Shown here: piece by piece, positions 1-8,605 of the stretch
Layout of the letters: each line of letters begins with the position of its first letter
Numbering within the stretch: position 1 is the first letter of the stretch
Assembly: GCA_021798985.1 (NCBI GenBank)
Contig: JAJZBI010000017.1
Location: 1-64,000, forward strand
Direction of reading: 5' to 3'
DNA from: Actinomycetes bacterium
GTDB lineage: Bacteria > Actinomycetota > Acidimicrobiia > Acidimicrobiales > Bog-793
Length of the DNA stretch: 64,000 nt
The notes under the pieces: model-generated
Told to the model about the DNA's origin: nothing
Database searches by the model: none
The model's input: only the letters and a program-made list of their open reading frames with translations
Position numbers and translations under genes: made by a program

Positions 1-96
1 GCGCTGGGCCGGAACCGGGAGCGTCCCCTCGTGAAACCACCGGTAGGCGGTGAACTTGCTCACGCCTACGTGGTCGGCCCAGTCGGAGAGGTTCAT
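1..96 (-). CDS. IS607-type serine recombinase, N-terminal fragment (runs off the left edge)
   Basis: The first 32 residues read from ATG at 96 as MNLSDWADHVGVSKFTAYRW followed by FHEGTLPVPAQR. This is the MerR-like helix-turn-helix that begins IS607-family TnpA serine recombinases, including the hallmark YRWF..G.LPVPA stretch. The catalytic resolvase domain would lie outside the window. The product would bind DNA and catalyse serine-recombinase transposition of the element. The element may or may not be intact. A small inverted repeat (ACTAG-GGA-CTAGT, 125-137) lies just upstream and could be near the element end. The family call rests on the characteristic N-terminus only. Confidence 0.75.
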   Translation of the reverse strand, partial: MNLSDWADHVGVSKFTAYRWFHEGTLPVPAQR

Positions 97-497
97 GGTT
101 CCAGCATAGAACACACGTACGCCTACTAGGGACTAGTCAACATGGAGCTGTCATTAGCCCTAGCGATCCCGCGCCGCATCCCCCCGAGCGCGCGTCGCGT
201 GCCGTCGCGCCTTCCCGCCGCTGCGAACCGCGCGTCGCGGCGAGAACCGCACGATTCAGATTCAATGGCACCGGGCCCGTGGTGCGGTGGAGCGCTCCGC
301 GACGTCTCGCAAGCGCACCGGCAAGGGCAACTCGCCACGGACCGTCGCGCTTTCACCCCTTCGTTGCCAACCGTTGTCGCTTTCAGGTATTGCCTGGCAC
401 GCGCAATGAGCGCTATCAAGGGCGGGTGGCAACGCAGCGGAGGCGCCGGCGTCCCGCGGGCGCTCTGTTCAGCAGCTCCACACATCCTGGTTAGGGA
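97..497. other. Intergenic stretch without a convincing gene
   Basis: About 400 bases between the recombinase start and the cytochrome b gene. Open frames exist on both strands, but their translations are Arg/Pro/Ser-rich and resemble no protein. A short inverted repeat, ACTAG-GGA-CTAGT, occupies 125-137. The stretch probably contains the IS607 element boundary and the promoter of the cytochrome b operon; I cannot place either exactly. Confidence 0.5.
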
Positions 498-1472
498 ATG
501 ATGACTGAACAAATCTTCCATCTGTCCCCGGTGACGGCGTCGGTCGTCAATCTCAACACCCCCGATCACTACCTGCACTGGGGTTTCATCCTGATCTCGG
601 TCGCGAACTTTCTCGTGATCGTGGCGATGCTCGTCCTGTTCGCCCTGGCGCTCGGAGTGCCCTTTTTCATCGGCCGGCACCACAAGGACCTCCCCCCCAA
701 GGCGAGGGCCCAGCATCTCGACACGGAGCTCCCCGCCGAAGTGGACGAAGCCGGTGGGCGGCCGGCGTGGACGACCCGCGCTCGCCGCTTGTGGCTGCGG
801 CGCCTCCCTCCCGACAAGCTGCTGCCCGACACCCAGCCGGCCTACGTCGCCTCTTGGATCTACGTCTTTGGCGTGCTCACGCTCGCCGGCCTCGTCATCG
901 CCATCGTGTCGGGTATGGTGCTCGCGCTCGAGGGCCCCATCTGGTGGCACACGAGCAGCGTCGGACTCTTCGTCAACTCCCTACACCTGTGGAGCGTCGA
1001 GTGCTTCATGGGGTTCATGGCCATTCACCTGTGGGGCAAATACTGGATGGCCGCCTGGCGGGGGGGACGCGCCCTCACCTGGATGACGGGCGTCGTCGCC
1101 TTTCTCGTCGCAATCTTCGAGGCCTTTACCGGCTATCTGTCCCAGACGAACTTCGACTCCCAGTGGATCGCCTTTGAGTCCAAGGACGCGATGAATGGCT
1201 CGGGAATCGGGGCGTTCCTCAACACGATGAACTTCGGCCAGGCGCTGATGCTGCACATCGTCTTCGTCCCGGTCGTGCTCGTGCTCATCGTCGGGGTGCA
1301 CATCATCTTCGTGCGCCTGCGCGGCGTCGTGCACCCGATCGACGCAGACGAGGCGCACCTCGCGCCAGAAGGTGGTGCGCAGCTGTTGACCGGTCCGTCG
1401 AATGGCCTCGAGGACGCTCTCGAGGCGACCACGCCCAACTCGGCACCGACGACCCGACCGGTCGCACGATGA
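498..1472 (+). CDS. Cytochrome b, N-terminal (four-helix, bis-heme) type
   Basis: 324-residue membrane protein with the cytochrome b N-terminal domain, which carries two b hemes for quinol oxidation in bc-type complexes. An extra N-terminal membrane segment lies at about 29-57. Four core helices follow at about 120-145, 156-180, 193-213 and 250-275. The expected heme-ligand pairs are His163/His177 in the second core helix and His253/His268 in the fourth. The spacings of 14 and 15 match the cytochrome b6 pattern rather than the mitochondrial 14/14. There is an ATG at 498 and another at 501. The gene overlaps the next one by four bases (ATGA), so the two products probably form one complex. No Rieske protein or cytochrome c gene lies within the window. 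Confidence 0.85.
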   Translation: MMTEQIFHLSPVTASVVNLNTPDHYLHWGFILISVANFLVIVAMLVLFALALGVPFFIGRHHKDLPPKARAQHLDTELPAEVDEAGGRPAWTTRARRLWLRRLPPDKLLPDTQPAYVASWIYVFGVLTLAGLVIAIVSGMVLALEGPIWWHTSSVGLFVNSLHLWSVECFMGFMAIHLWGKYWMAAWRGGRALTWMTGVVAFLVAIFEAFTGYLSQTNFDSQWIAFESKDAMNGSGIGAFLNTMNFGQALMLHIVFVPVVLVLIVGVHIIFVRLRGVVHPIDADEAHLAPEGGAQLLTGPSNGLEDALEATTPNSAPTTRPVAR

Positions 1473-2488
1473 GCGCGCCGAGCGCACGGGTCGCTCCCCG
1501 CCGGAGCGAGCGCAACGTCGTCGCCTGGAACGGGCCGCTGCGCCGCTATGACATCTTGAAGGAGGCGACCGTCGCGCTGGTCGTTGTGACCATCCTCGTC
1601 GTTGTCCTCGCGGTCCTCTTCGCTTCTCCTGACGAACCGCCGGTGACGCTCCAGGCGTGGGCGAAGGCCCAGCCGAGGGGCTTCACCGCGATCGCCCTCA
1701 GCGAGCTCGACGGAACGAGCACGTCGGCCAACTACGGGCCGCCCTATAACCACCACAACGGTTCGGTCCAGTACCTCTGGGGCGTCTCGATCCAGCGGGC
1801 CTTTGGGGTGACCGACCCGATCAAGCCCGCAGAGTCCTTCGTGCTCCGTCCGCTCGAGACCGTGGGTGGTAAGCCGCAGTTGACCCGCGCCCTTCACCGC
1901 TACAACCAGGCCACCACGGCACAGCAGCTGTCCTGGGACCACCGCTACGGCCAGGTACTCGCCCGCGCGAAGGTGATCAATGGGAGCCTCGTCGTCCCGC
2001 CCGCCAACGACGGCCCGGTTCCTGAGATGTTGAGCGCCTTTCTCGCCATGACACGCGCCGGCGGCCTAGACGCCCAACTCGTTGAGCACGCGTCGTTCTA
2101 TGGAACGAACTACACCAAGCCGATCTTGTTCCTCGGCGACTCTGCGACCGCGCAGGACAACAGCTATTGGAACAAGCTCGTCACCGCCGAGCACCTCCAG
2201 GGTTCTCAGTGGGGGATGATGAACGAGACCGGCTCGTGGCCCGGTCAGCCGTGGCTGTGGCTCTACACCATGTGGTACCAGGTGGGACCGATGTCGAGCT
2301 CGTCCAACGGGGACCTCGAGGTCGTCGCCATCATGACGGTGTGCTCGATCGGGCTGCTCTTCGTTCCCTTCATCCCCGGGCTGCGTGACCTGCCCCGCAA
2401 GCTTCCGGTCCATCGCTTGATCTGGCGGAACTACTACCGCTCCTACCCCAAGCGTCCCGCGGGCGCGACACGCCAAGAACCCCGTTGA
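1469..2488 (+). CDS. Cytochrome b-associated membrane protein with large extracytoplasmic domain
   Basis: 339 residues, translationally coupled to the cytochrome b gene. A membrane segment at about 33-53 is followed by roughly 230 soluble residues. A second membrane segment at about 285-305 leads into IPGLRDLPRKLPVHRLIWR, which resembles the cytoplasmic exit of the last helices of cytochrome b or subunit IV. The PEWY quinone-site motif expected in a true C-terminal half of cytochrome b is absent, as are CxxCH heme motifs and Rieske cysteines. It therefore occupies the position of subunit IV but has a different middle. The role, likely structural or electron transfer in a bc-like complex, is inferred from position and the C-terminal motif. 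Confidence 0.65.
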   Translation: MSAPSARVAPRRSERNVVAWNGPLRRYDILKEATVALVVVTILVVVLAVLFASPDEPPVTLQAWAKAQPRGFTAIALSELDGTSTSANYGPPYNHHNGSVQYLWGVSIQRAFGVTDPIKPAESFVLRPLETVGGKPQLTRALHRYNQATTAQQLSWDHRYGQVLARAKVINGSLVVPPANDGPVPEMLSAFLAMTRAGGLDAQLVEHASFYGTNYTKPILFLGDSATAQDNSYWNKLVTAEHLQGSQWGMMNETGSWPGQPWLWLYTMWYQVGPMSSSSNGDLEVVAIMTVCSIGLLFVPFIPGLRDLPRKLPVHRLIWRNYYRSYPKRPAGATRQEPR

Positions 2489-2753
2489 GGCGATCGCGGC
2501 GAGGCTCCGGCGCGCCGTGACGGCGAATGCACTGGTCGGACCTCGCCGAGCGACGCACGCGGCCGGCTCGTGTTCTTGGCGAGACGCCCTTCCCCGGTGC
2601 GGCAATGGCGCTGCCGCGCCCCTGCTCGCGCCGGCGCCGCCCCGTCTCGCCAGGTGATGCTCGGCGCTTGCCCCGGGACGCGTGCAGGCAAAGAAGCGCT
2701 GCGGTCGTTCTCGTCCAGCGGGCCGATCGCCCCGTGAGCTGGTCTGGCGCTTC

Positions 2754-4340
2754 TCAGGGATCGAAGCGTCGGCGCACCCCGGTGCCGCCGCGCTGAGCGG
2801 GAAGTGGACCGTCGAGTGGCCGGTAGTTGAGGCCGAGCTCGTCGAAGCGACCGAGCTGGTGCGAAAGGCGCCCCATGAACTCGCCGAGCTCGCGCCCGGG
2901 CGCCGACCAGGCGACCTCGGCGAGCGCGCACAGCCGCGGCAGCGCCATGTACTCGACGTGGCGGGTGTCGGGCAGGTACTCCCGCCACAGCGTGAGCTGG
3001 GTGCCGAGCACGTGGCGCGCCTGCTCTGGCGCGAGCGCCTCGGGCACCGGCTCGTAGCCATAGACGTCCTCGAGCGTGTTCAGCCGGCCGATGGCGAGCG
3101 GCTCATCGGGCCGCTCGGACTGGTAGTGGTCGAAATAGCAGGGACGCTCGGGGCACATCACGACGTCGAAGCCCTCCGAGGCGGCGACGATGCCGCCCTG
3201 CTCGCCGCGCCACGACATGACCGTCGCGCCCTTTGGCAGCTCGCCACCTTCGAGGATCTCGTCCCAGCCGACCGGCACTCGACCCGCCGCGAGCAGGTGC
3301 GTCGCGAGCTGGCGCGTGAACCAGTTCTGCAGGCCATCGACCGAAACCCCGAGCGCGGCGGCGCGCCGCTGCATCGCCGGGGTACTGCGCCACTCGGTCC
3401 GCGGGCACTCGTCGCCACCGAGGTGCACGTAGCGTGAGGGGAAGACGTCGATGACCTCGTCCCAGATGTCCTTGCAGAACTGCACCGTCCCGGTTTCGAG
3501 GTTCAACACGTGCGGGTTCACGCCCCAGCGCTCCCAGACCTCAAGCGGCCCGACGTTGCCGAGCTCGGGGTACGCGGCGATGGCCGCCTGGGCATGGCCC
3601 GGCAGGTCGATCTCGGGCACAATCGTCACGTTGCGCGCCGCTGCGTAGGCGACGAGCGAGCGCAGCTGGGACTGCGCGTAGTAGCCGCCGTGCGGCGTGC
3701 CGTCATAGACGTCCGCGAAGGCCTTGTCCCGCTGGTGCCCGACGCGGGTCTGGGCGCGCCAGGCACCGATCTCGACGAGGCGCGGGTAGCGACTGGAGGC
3801 AAAGCGCCAGCCCTGGTCGTCGTTCAGGTGCAGGTGGAAGACGTTCAGCTTGTGCATCGCCAACACGTCGACGAAGCGGTAGAGGAAGTCCAGCGGCGCG
3901 AAGTGCCGGGAGACGTCCAACATGGCGCCCCGCCAGGAAAAGCGCGGCTCGTCCTCGATCTCGACCTCGGGGACGGCCCAGGTCTCGCGCCGCGGGCCGG
4001 GGCTGTAGATACCGGCCGGCAGGAGCTGGCGCAGGCTCTGGATACCGTTCAACAGGCCGCGCGGCCCGGGCGAGGAGAGCTCGATGCCCTCGGGACGGAC
4101 GCGAAGGACATAGCGCTCCGAGGCGGGGTCGGAATCCTCGTCCACGAGACGGATGCTCGCCTCCTCGCCGCCCGGCGCCAGCCACAGGCCGGTCGCCGGC
4201 GCCAACAGGGCGCGCAGCAGCGATGCCGCCGCGCCCGCTCCGGGGCCCGAGCCCGACACGGTGGTGGTGGCATCGAGGACGAACCGTCCTCCTCCACGAC
4301 CCAGGCGGGTGGGACGGGGTAGCACGGCGACGTCGTCCAT
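2754..4340 (-). CDS. Beta-N-acetylhexosaminidase, GH20, cytoplasmic
   Basis: Releases terminal N-acetylglucosamine from chitobiose or muropeptide-derived oligomers. A GH20b-like N-terminal domain (about 1-130) precedes the GH20 barrel (about 135-480). The catalytic Asp-Glu pair lies in HLGGDECP (about residues 310-311), and FHLHLNDDQGWR and EIDLPGHAQA are typical barrel motifs. No signal peptide is present, so it should act on imported sugars. ATG at 4340 is preferred over GTG at 4346 because a TAGGCT -10 box (plus-strand 4349-4354) lies 8 bases before it and no Shine-Dalgarno is visible, suggesting a leaderless transcript. It is divergent from the uptake operon and shares its operator region. 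Confidence 0.93.
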   Translation of the reverse strand: MDDVAVLPRPTRLGRGGGRFVLDATTTVSGSGPGAGAAASLLRALLAPATGLWLAPGGEEASIRLVDEDSDPASERYVLRVRPEGIELSSPGPRGLLNGIQSLRQLLPAGIYSPGPRRETWAVPEVEIEDEPRFSWRGAMLDVSRHFAPLDFLYRFVDVLAMHKLNVFHLHLNDDQGWRFASSRYPRLVEIGAWRAQTRVGHQRDKAFADVYDGTPHGGYYAQSQLRSLVAYAAARNVTIVPEIDLPGHAQAAIAAYPELGNVGPLEVWERWGVNPHVLNLETGTVQFCKDIWDEVIDVFPSRYVHLGGDECPRTEWRSTPAMQRRAAALGVSVDGLQNWFTRQLATHLLAAGRVPVGWDEILEGGELPKGATVMSWRGEQGGIVAASEGFDVVMCPERPCYFDHYQSERPDEPLAIGRLNTLEDVYGYEPVPEALAPEQARHVLGTQLTLWREYLPDTRHVEYMALPRLCALAEVAWSAPGRELGEFMGRLSHQLGRFDELGLNYRPLDGPLPAQRGGTGVRRRFDP

Positions 4341-4368
4341 GGCCACCGAGCCTATGCGCAGCCCGTGA

Positions 4369-4397
4369 TTGACGCCACAAGTGGTCTAGACTACTCT
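4369..4397 (+). promoter_or_regulatory. Promoter of the amino-sugar ABC transporter operon
   Basis: TTGACG (4369-4374) and TACTCT (4392-4397) are separated by exactly 17 bases, a good sigma-70 type promoter reading toward the solute-binding protein. The first DasR-type operator lies inside the spacer and the -10 box. The second lies just downstream, over the expected transcription start. Occupation of these sites should therefore block initiation directly. Confidence 0.6.
4380..4395. promoter_or_regulatory. DasR-type operator (dre-like site 1)
   Basis: AGTGGTCTAGACTACT closely matches the dre palindrome known from streptomycetes (A-TGGTCTAGACCA-T core), with one arm imperfect. It lies in the intergenic region shared by the GH20 gene and the transporter operon, about 3.4 kb from a dasR orthologue. 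Confidence 0.8.
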
Positions 4398-4401
4398 CCA
4401 G

Positions 4402-4417
4402 ATTGGTCCATACCACT
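4402..4417. promoter_or_regulatory. DasR-type operator (dre-like site 2)
   Basis: ATTGGTCCATACCACT is a second dre-like palindrome. Its centre lies exactly 22 bases from the centre of site 1, two helical turns, so two regulator dimers could bind the same DNA face. Confidence 0.78.
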
Positions 4418-4496
4418 CCCGCAGGCAGGGCTGCCCCGGCGGCGAGTTGGGGGGCGTCGGCCGCCCGGCCGACATTGCGATTAGGGAGGGAACACC

Positions 4497-5780
4497 GTGA
4501 AGATGCGACGCTTGGCACCGCTCTGCGCGGCCGGCCTCGGCCTCGCCGGGCTGCTCGCAGGTACGGCGCCAACCGCCTCGGCGAGCGGCACGACGCTCAC
4601 CATCTGGCTGATGACGGGCGAGATCTCGCCGAACGTCTACAACGCCGTGAACAAGGCCTTCGAGGCCCAACACCCCGGCGTCAAGGTGAACGTCGAGATC
4701 CAGCAGTGGTCCGGCATCACCACCAAGATCGACACCGCCCTGGCGAGCAGCAACCCGCCGGACGCGCTCGAGATCGGCAACACCGATGTCCCCGAGTACG
4801 CCGCATCGGGTGGGCTCGTGGACCTCACCTCGGTGGAGAAGCAGGTGAAGGTCAAGGGCAAGTGGTTCGGAGGCCTCCAGGCCCCCGCCGAGGTCAAGGG
4901 CCACGTCTATGCCATCCCGCTGCTCGCCGGCGACCGCGTCGTCGTCTACAACGAGCAGATGTTCAAGCACGCCGGCATCACCTCGACGCCGACCACCGTC
5001 GACCAGCTGATCGCGGACGGGAAGAAGATCGCCAAGGTCTTCAAGAGCCGCAAGAACTTCTCGGCGCTCTACTTCCCGGGCCAGTACTGGTACGCGGCGC
5101 TGCCGATGATCTGGGACCACGGCGGCAACATCGCCACCTACAAGAACGGCAAGTGGGTCGCCCAGCTCACCACCAAGGCGAGCCTGGCGGGTCTGCAGGA
5201 GTTCAAGACGGTCCAGAACACCTTGTCGTCGGTCCCCTCGCGCACCGTCAACACCAACCTGCCCGACCAGGACGCGGTCTTCGCGCACGGCAACGCCGCG
5301 ATGATCATCGCCGGCAGCTGGGAGCCCGGGGTGATCGAGTCGGACAACAAGGGGCTCACCGGGCACCTCGGCGAGTTCCCCTTCCCGAGCTACCAGGGCG
5401 GCATCGCGCCGGTCTTCCTCGGCGGGTCCGACATCGCCGTGGCGAAGAACAGCCCGAACCAAAAGCTCGCCGAGGACTGGGTGAAGTTGATGACCAACAA
5501 CACCTTCCAGGCGCTCATGTACCGCAAGGACAACCTGATCCCGAACAACACGAGCCTGATCGGCCTGGCGCACAACAGCGCGCTCATGAAGCCGTACCTG
5601 CAGGCGGCGGGCAACAGCCAGGGCACGCCATCCAGTCCGGGATGGGCGATCGTCGAGGGCGGGAACGAGATCACCAACTTGTTCCAGAGTGTGGCGACCG
5701 CCAAGTCGAACGCCGACATCCGGGCCATCGCCGCCAAGGCCGACGCCTACTTCAACACCGTCCTCAACGAGACGCCCTAG
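4497..5780 (+). CDS. dasA: ABC transporter solute-binding protein for amino-sugar oligosaccharides (DasA-like)
   Basis: 427-residue family 1 extracellular solute-binding protein and the first gene of the operon. GTG at 4497 is chosen because AGGGAGGG ends 7-8 bases upstream. Residues 1-30 form a Sec signal peptide ending near ASA-SG, and the mature protein begins with the typical TTLTIWLMTGE strand. Unlike most Gram-positive binding proteins there is no lipobox cysteine after the hydrophobic core; the only early Cys (residue 10) lies before it. Membrane anchoring is therefore not obvious. Substrate (chitobiose or related sugar) is inferred from DasR, the dre-like operators, NagA and the GH20 neighbour. 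The symbol follows that context, not a binding-site signature. Confidence 0.8.
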   Translation: MKMRRLAPLCAAGLGLAGLLAGTAPTASASGTTLTIWLMTGEISPNVYNAVNKAFEAQHPGVKVNVEIQQWSGITTKIDTALASSNPPDALEIGNTDVPEYAASGGLVDLTSVEKQVKVKGKWFGGLQAPAEVKGHVYAIPLLAGDRVVVYNEQMFKHAGITSTPTTVDQLIADGKKIAKVFKSRKNFSALYFPGQYWYAALPMIWDHGGNIATYKNGKWVAQLTTKASLAGLQEFKTVQNTLSSVPSRTVNTNLPDQDAVFAHGNAAMIIAGSWEPGVIESDNKGLTGHLGEFPFPSYQGGIAPVFLGGSDIAVAKNSPNQKLAEDWVKLMTNNTFQALMYRKDNLIPNNTSLIGLAHNSALMKPYLQAAGNSQGTPSSPGWAIVEGGNEITNLFQSVATAKSNADIRAIAAKADAYFNTVLNETP

Positions 5781-5819
5781 TTCCCAGCGTCTGAGCACCA
5801 AGAGAAAGAGGGGTTCACG

Positions 5820-6800
5820 ATGATCGCCGCCGAGCCAGGGGCTGGCACCACCGCTCCTGCTCGGCGGCGGTCTCGCGTCGCCGGGCCGGCGCCGCTGAAG
5901 CGGCTGCACGCCCGGGTCGAGTGGCTGCCCTACTGGCTGCTCACCCCTTCGATCGTGCTCATCGTGGTCCTGCTCGGCTATCCCCTCGTCCGCCTCGTCG
6001 AGACCTCCTTCCAGGAGTACGGGCTCTTCCAGCTCTTCAGCCACACGACGAAGTGGAACGGCGTCGCCAACTACCAAGCGATCCTGGCGAGCGGGTCCTT
6101 TTGGGACTCGGTGCTGCGCACCCTCGTGTTCACCGCCGCCTGCGTCGGCTTGACGATGCTCGTCGGCATGGGCGTGGCCGTGCTGCTGATCCGGCTGAAC
6201 AAGGTGGTGCGCACCGCCATCTCGATCGCCATGGTGCTGGCCTGGGCCATGCCGCCGATCAGCGCCGCCATCGTCTGGCAGTGGCTCTTCGCCAACCAGT
6301 GGGGCGTCGTTGACTGGCTGCTGACCGCCTTGCACCTCGGCCACCTCGACAACTTGGACTGGACAGGCACCAGCCCCTTCCGCGCCTTTTGCGTCATCAC
6401 GATGATGATCGTCTGGCAGGCGGTGCCCTTCGTCGCCCTCAGCCTGTACGCCGGGCTCACCCAGGTGCCCACCGAGCTGTACGAGGCCGCCCGCGTCGAC
6501 GGCGCATCGGCCTGGCGGGTCTTCTCCAAGGTCACGGTCCCGCTGATCACTCCGATCATCGGCCTGTTGACGATCTTGTCGCTGATCTGGGACTTCAACG
6601 TCTTCACCCAGATCTGGGTGCTCACCCAGGGCGGCCCGAACGGTGGCACCGAGACGATCGGGGTGTGGTCCTATGTCGAGGCCTTCACCGGCAGCCAGTT
6701 CGGCCTCGGCGCGGCGGCCTCGGTCGTCGCCATGGCGCTCGTCGCCGTGATGTCCTTCTACTACGTCCGCAGCCTCGTGCGGACCGGGGAGGTGCGATGA
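5820..6800 (+). CDS. dasB: ABC transporter permease, MalF type (DasB-like)
   Basis: 326-residue inner-membrane permease with about six membrane segments. The EAA loop that docks the ATPase reads EAARVDGASAWRVFSKVTVP near residue 222. It follows the binding protein by 39 bases, with a purine-rich ribosome binding site (AGAGAAAGAGGGG). It overlaps the next permease by four bases. No ATP-binding subunit is encoded nearby, as in streptomycete Das systems, which use a shared ATPase (MsiK) encoded elsewhere. Confidence 0.85.
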   Translation: MIAAEPGAGTTAPARRRSRVAGPAPLKRLHARVEWLPYWLLTPSIVLIVVLLGYPLVRLVETSFQEYGLFQLFSHTTKWNGVANYQAILASGSFWDSVLRTLVFTAACVGLTMLVGMGVAVLLIRLNKVVRTAISIAMVLAWAMPPISAAIVWQWLFANQWGVVDWLLTALHLGHLDNLDWTGTSPFRAFCVITMMIVWQAVPFVALSLYAGLTQVPTELYEAARVDGASAWRVFSKVTVPLITPIIGLLTILSLIWDFNVFTQIWVLTQGGPNGGTETIGVWSYVEAFTGSQFGLGAAASVVAMALVAVMSFYYVRSLVRTGEVR

Positions 6801-7708
6801 GCGCGGCCGCACCGGTGATGACCGATCGCGTCCTCACCCCGAGCGTCAAGCTCCGCCGCCCGAAGCGGCACTGGACGCGCCGCCAGCTGCTCAGCTCGGC
6901 GGTGCTCAACACGATCGGGATCGTCTTTTTCGTCCTGACGCTCTTCCCCGTCTATTGGATGGTGCTCACGGCGTTCAAGCCGCAGGGCGACGTCTTGTCC
7001 TCCACCCCCGACTTCTCGCCGCTTCACCTCACCCTCGGTGGCTTCGCCGACGCGATCCACCAGAGCCCCTTCTTTTGGGACTACGTCGCCAACACGGCGA
7101 TCGTCTCGGTCGCCACGGTGGCGATCTCGCTCGCGGTGGGCCTGCTCGCCGCGCTCGCGCTGGCGCGCTTCAACTTCCGCGGGCGCAAGCTCTACCTGGT
7201 CGTGCTGCTCGCGATCCAAGCGGTCCCCCAGACCGCGCTCGTCATTCCGCTCTTTTTCACCCTGCAGCGCCTGCACCAGCTGAACCAGCTGAGCGGGCTG
7301 ACCGCCACCTACGTCGTGTTCGACCTGCCGTTCGCGATCTGGATGCTGCGTGGCTTTGTCCAAAGCGTGCCGCGCGACATCGAGGAGGCCGCCATGGTCG
7401 ACGGCTGCGGCCGCATGGCGGCGTTCCGCCGCGTGCTGCTTCCCCTGATCGCTCCCGGTATGGTGGCGACGTCGATCTTCGCCTTCATCCAGGCCTGGAA
7501 CCAGTACCTGTTCGCGTACGTGTTCATGCAGCAGAACGACAAGTACACCTTGACCGTGTGGCTGCAGACGTTCTCGACGAACCGGGGCACGGACTACAGC
7601 GGGCTGATGGCGGGCTCGGTGCTCTACACGCTCCCGGTCGTCGTCTTGTTCATCCTCGTCCAGCGCAAGGTCGTGAGCGGCCTCGCCTCGGGCGCGGTGA
7701 AGGGATGA
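6797..7708 (+). CDS. dasC: ABC transporter permease, MalG type (DasC-like)
   Basis: 303-residue permease starting at the ATG inside the ATGA overlap with the preceding gene. It has about six membrane helices, including FVLTLFPVYWMVLTAFKP near the N-terminus. The EAA loop EEAAMVDGCGRMAAFRRVLL precedes the last two helices. It pairs with the MalF-type protein to form the translocation pore. The same frame stays open further upstream, but that upstream part is antisense-like noise inside the neighbouring gene. Confidence 0.85.
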   Translation: MSAAAPVMTDRVLTPSVKLRRPKRHWTRRQLLSSAVLNTIGIVFFVLTLFPVYWMVLTAFKPQGDVLSSTPDFSPLHLTLGGFADAIHQSPFFWDYVANTAIVSVATVAISLAVGLLAALALARFNFRGRKLYLVVLLAIQAVPQTALVIPLFFTLQRLHQLNQLSGLTATYVVFDLPFAIWMLRGFVQSVPRDIEEAAMVDGCGRMAAFRRVLLPLIAPGMVATSIFAFIQAWNQYLFAYVFMQQNDKYTLTVWLQTFSTNRGTDYSGLMAGSVLYTLPVVVLFILVQRKVVSGLASGAVKG

Positions 7709-7753
7709 GGCGACGGTGAGCGGCGCGCGTCGACCGGCGCCAAGGAGGTGCTC

Positions 7754-8605
7754 GTGGCGGGACCGCTGAGCAGCGGTGGAGACCCGGTGGCCCTTGGCCG
7801 CGAGCCCTCGCGGGTCCCCAAGTACTACCGGCTCAAGCAAGACCTCCTCAAGCAGCTCGCCGCCCTCGACCCCGGCCAGGCGCTGCCCTCCGAGCGGCTG
7901 CTCGCCGCGCAGTACGGGACGTCGCGCACGACGGTGCGCCAGGCGTTCCACGAGCTCGTGGTCGAGGGGCGCCTCGAGCGCGTGCACGGCAGCGGCACCT
8001 ATGCGACCCCGCCGAAGGTGGCCCAGCGGCTGCAGCTCACGAGCTACACCGAGGACATGTTGGCCCAGGGGCTCGAGCCGAGCTCCCGCCTGCTCGAGAT
8101 CGGCACCGTGCGGGCGGACGACTTCCTCGCCGAGAAGCTGGCGATCGCCCCGGGCGCCACGGTGCTGCGCGTCGAGCGGCTGCGCATGGCCAACGGCGAG
8201 CCCCGCGCCATCGAGACCAGCCATCTGCCTGCCGCCCGCTTCCCCCGGCTGCGCCAGCATCTCCTGCGCATCGGCTCGCTCTACGCGGCGCTCGCCGAGG
8301 TCTACGACGTGCACCTCGACGCTGCCGAGGAGACGATCGAGACCGTACCGGCTCGCCCCGAGGAGGCGGCGATCCTCGAGAGCGACGTCGGGCTGCCGAT
8401 GCTGATGCTCTCGCGGCACAGCTTCGACGCCAAGGGCGAGCCCGTCGAGTGGGTCCGCAGCGTCTACCGCGGCGACCGCTACAAGTTCGTCACCTGGCTC
8501 CGCCGCCCCGGGGGCCCGGACGCCGCCGGCCCCGACGCCGCGGGGCCAGACTCGGCCGACCCCCGTCTGGCTGGTCCCCACCCCCCAGGAACGGCGCGGC
8601 GATGA
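7754..8605 (+). CDS. dasR: GntR/HutC-family amino-sugar regulator, DasR orthologue
   Basis: 283-residue repressor. A GntR winged helix (about 20-90, with [20 protein letters not shown]) is followed by a UTRA ligand domain. [20 protein letters not shown] and [18 protein letters not shown] are nearly diagnostic for DasR, whose ligand in streptomycetes is glucosamine-6-phosphate. GTG at 7754 is chosen because AAGGAGG (7742-7748) would overlap the alternative GTG at 7748. The C-terminus carries a low-complexity tail with repeated PDAAG units, not part of the family fold. It overlaps nagA (ATGA). Likely targets are the two operators at 4380-4417; no site is visible upstream of itself. Confidence 0.93.
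   Translation: MAGPLSSGGDPVALGREPSRVPKYYRLKQDLLKQLAALDPGQALPSERLLAAQYGTSRTTVRQAFHELVVEGRLERVHGSGTYATPPKVAQRLQLTSYTEDMLAQGLEPSSRLLEIGTVRADDFLAEKLAIAPGATVLRVERLRMANGEPRAIETSHLPAARFPRLRQHLLRIGSLYAALAEVYDVHLDAAEETIETVPARPEEAAILESDVGLPMLMLSRHSFDAKGEPVEWVRSVYRGDRYKFVTWLRRPGGPDAAGPDAAGPDSADPRLAGPHPPGTARR

Noticed and set aside
142..501. 119-codon frame before cytochrome b
   Set aside because: Arg/Pro/Ser-rich, no homology by eye, overlaps the start of the cytochrome b gene and has no good ribosome binding site.
1469..2488. Second cytochrome b gene as ordinary subunit IV (PetD)
   Set aside because: Only two membrane segments are visible and PEWY is missing, so it was not called PetD despite its position.
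4386..6812. Very long open frame on the minus strand opposite the transporter genes
   Set aside because: Antisense to well-supported dasA/dasB genes; the translation is Asp/Gly/His/Arg-rich with no recognisable domain, as expected for reverse frames in high-GC coding DNA.
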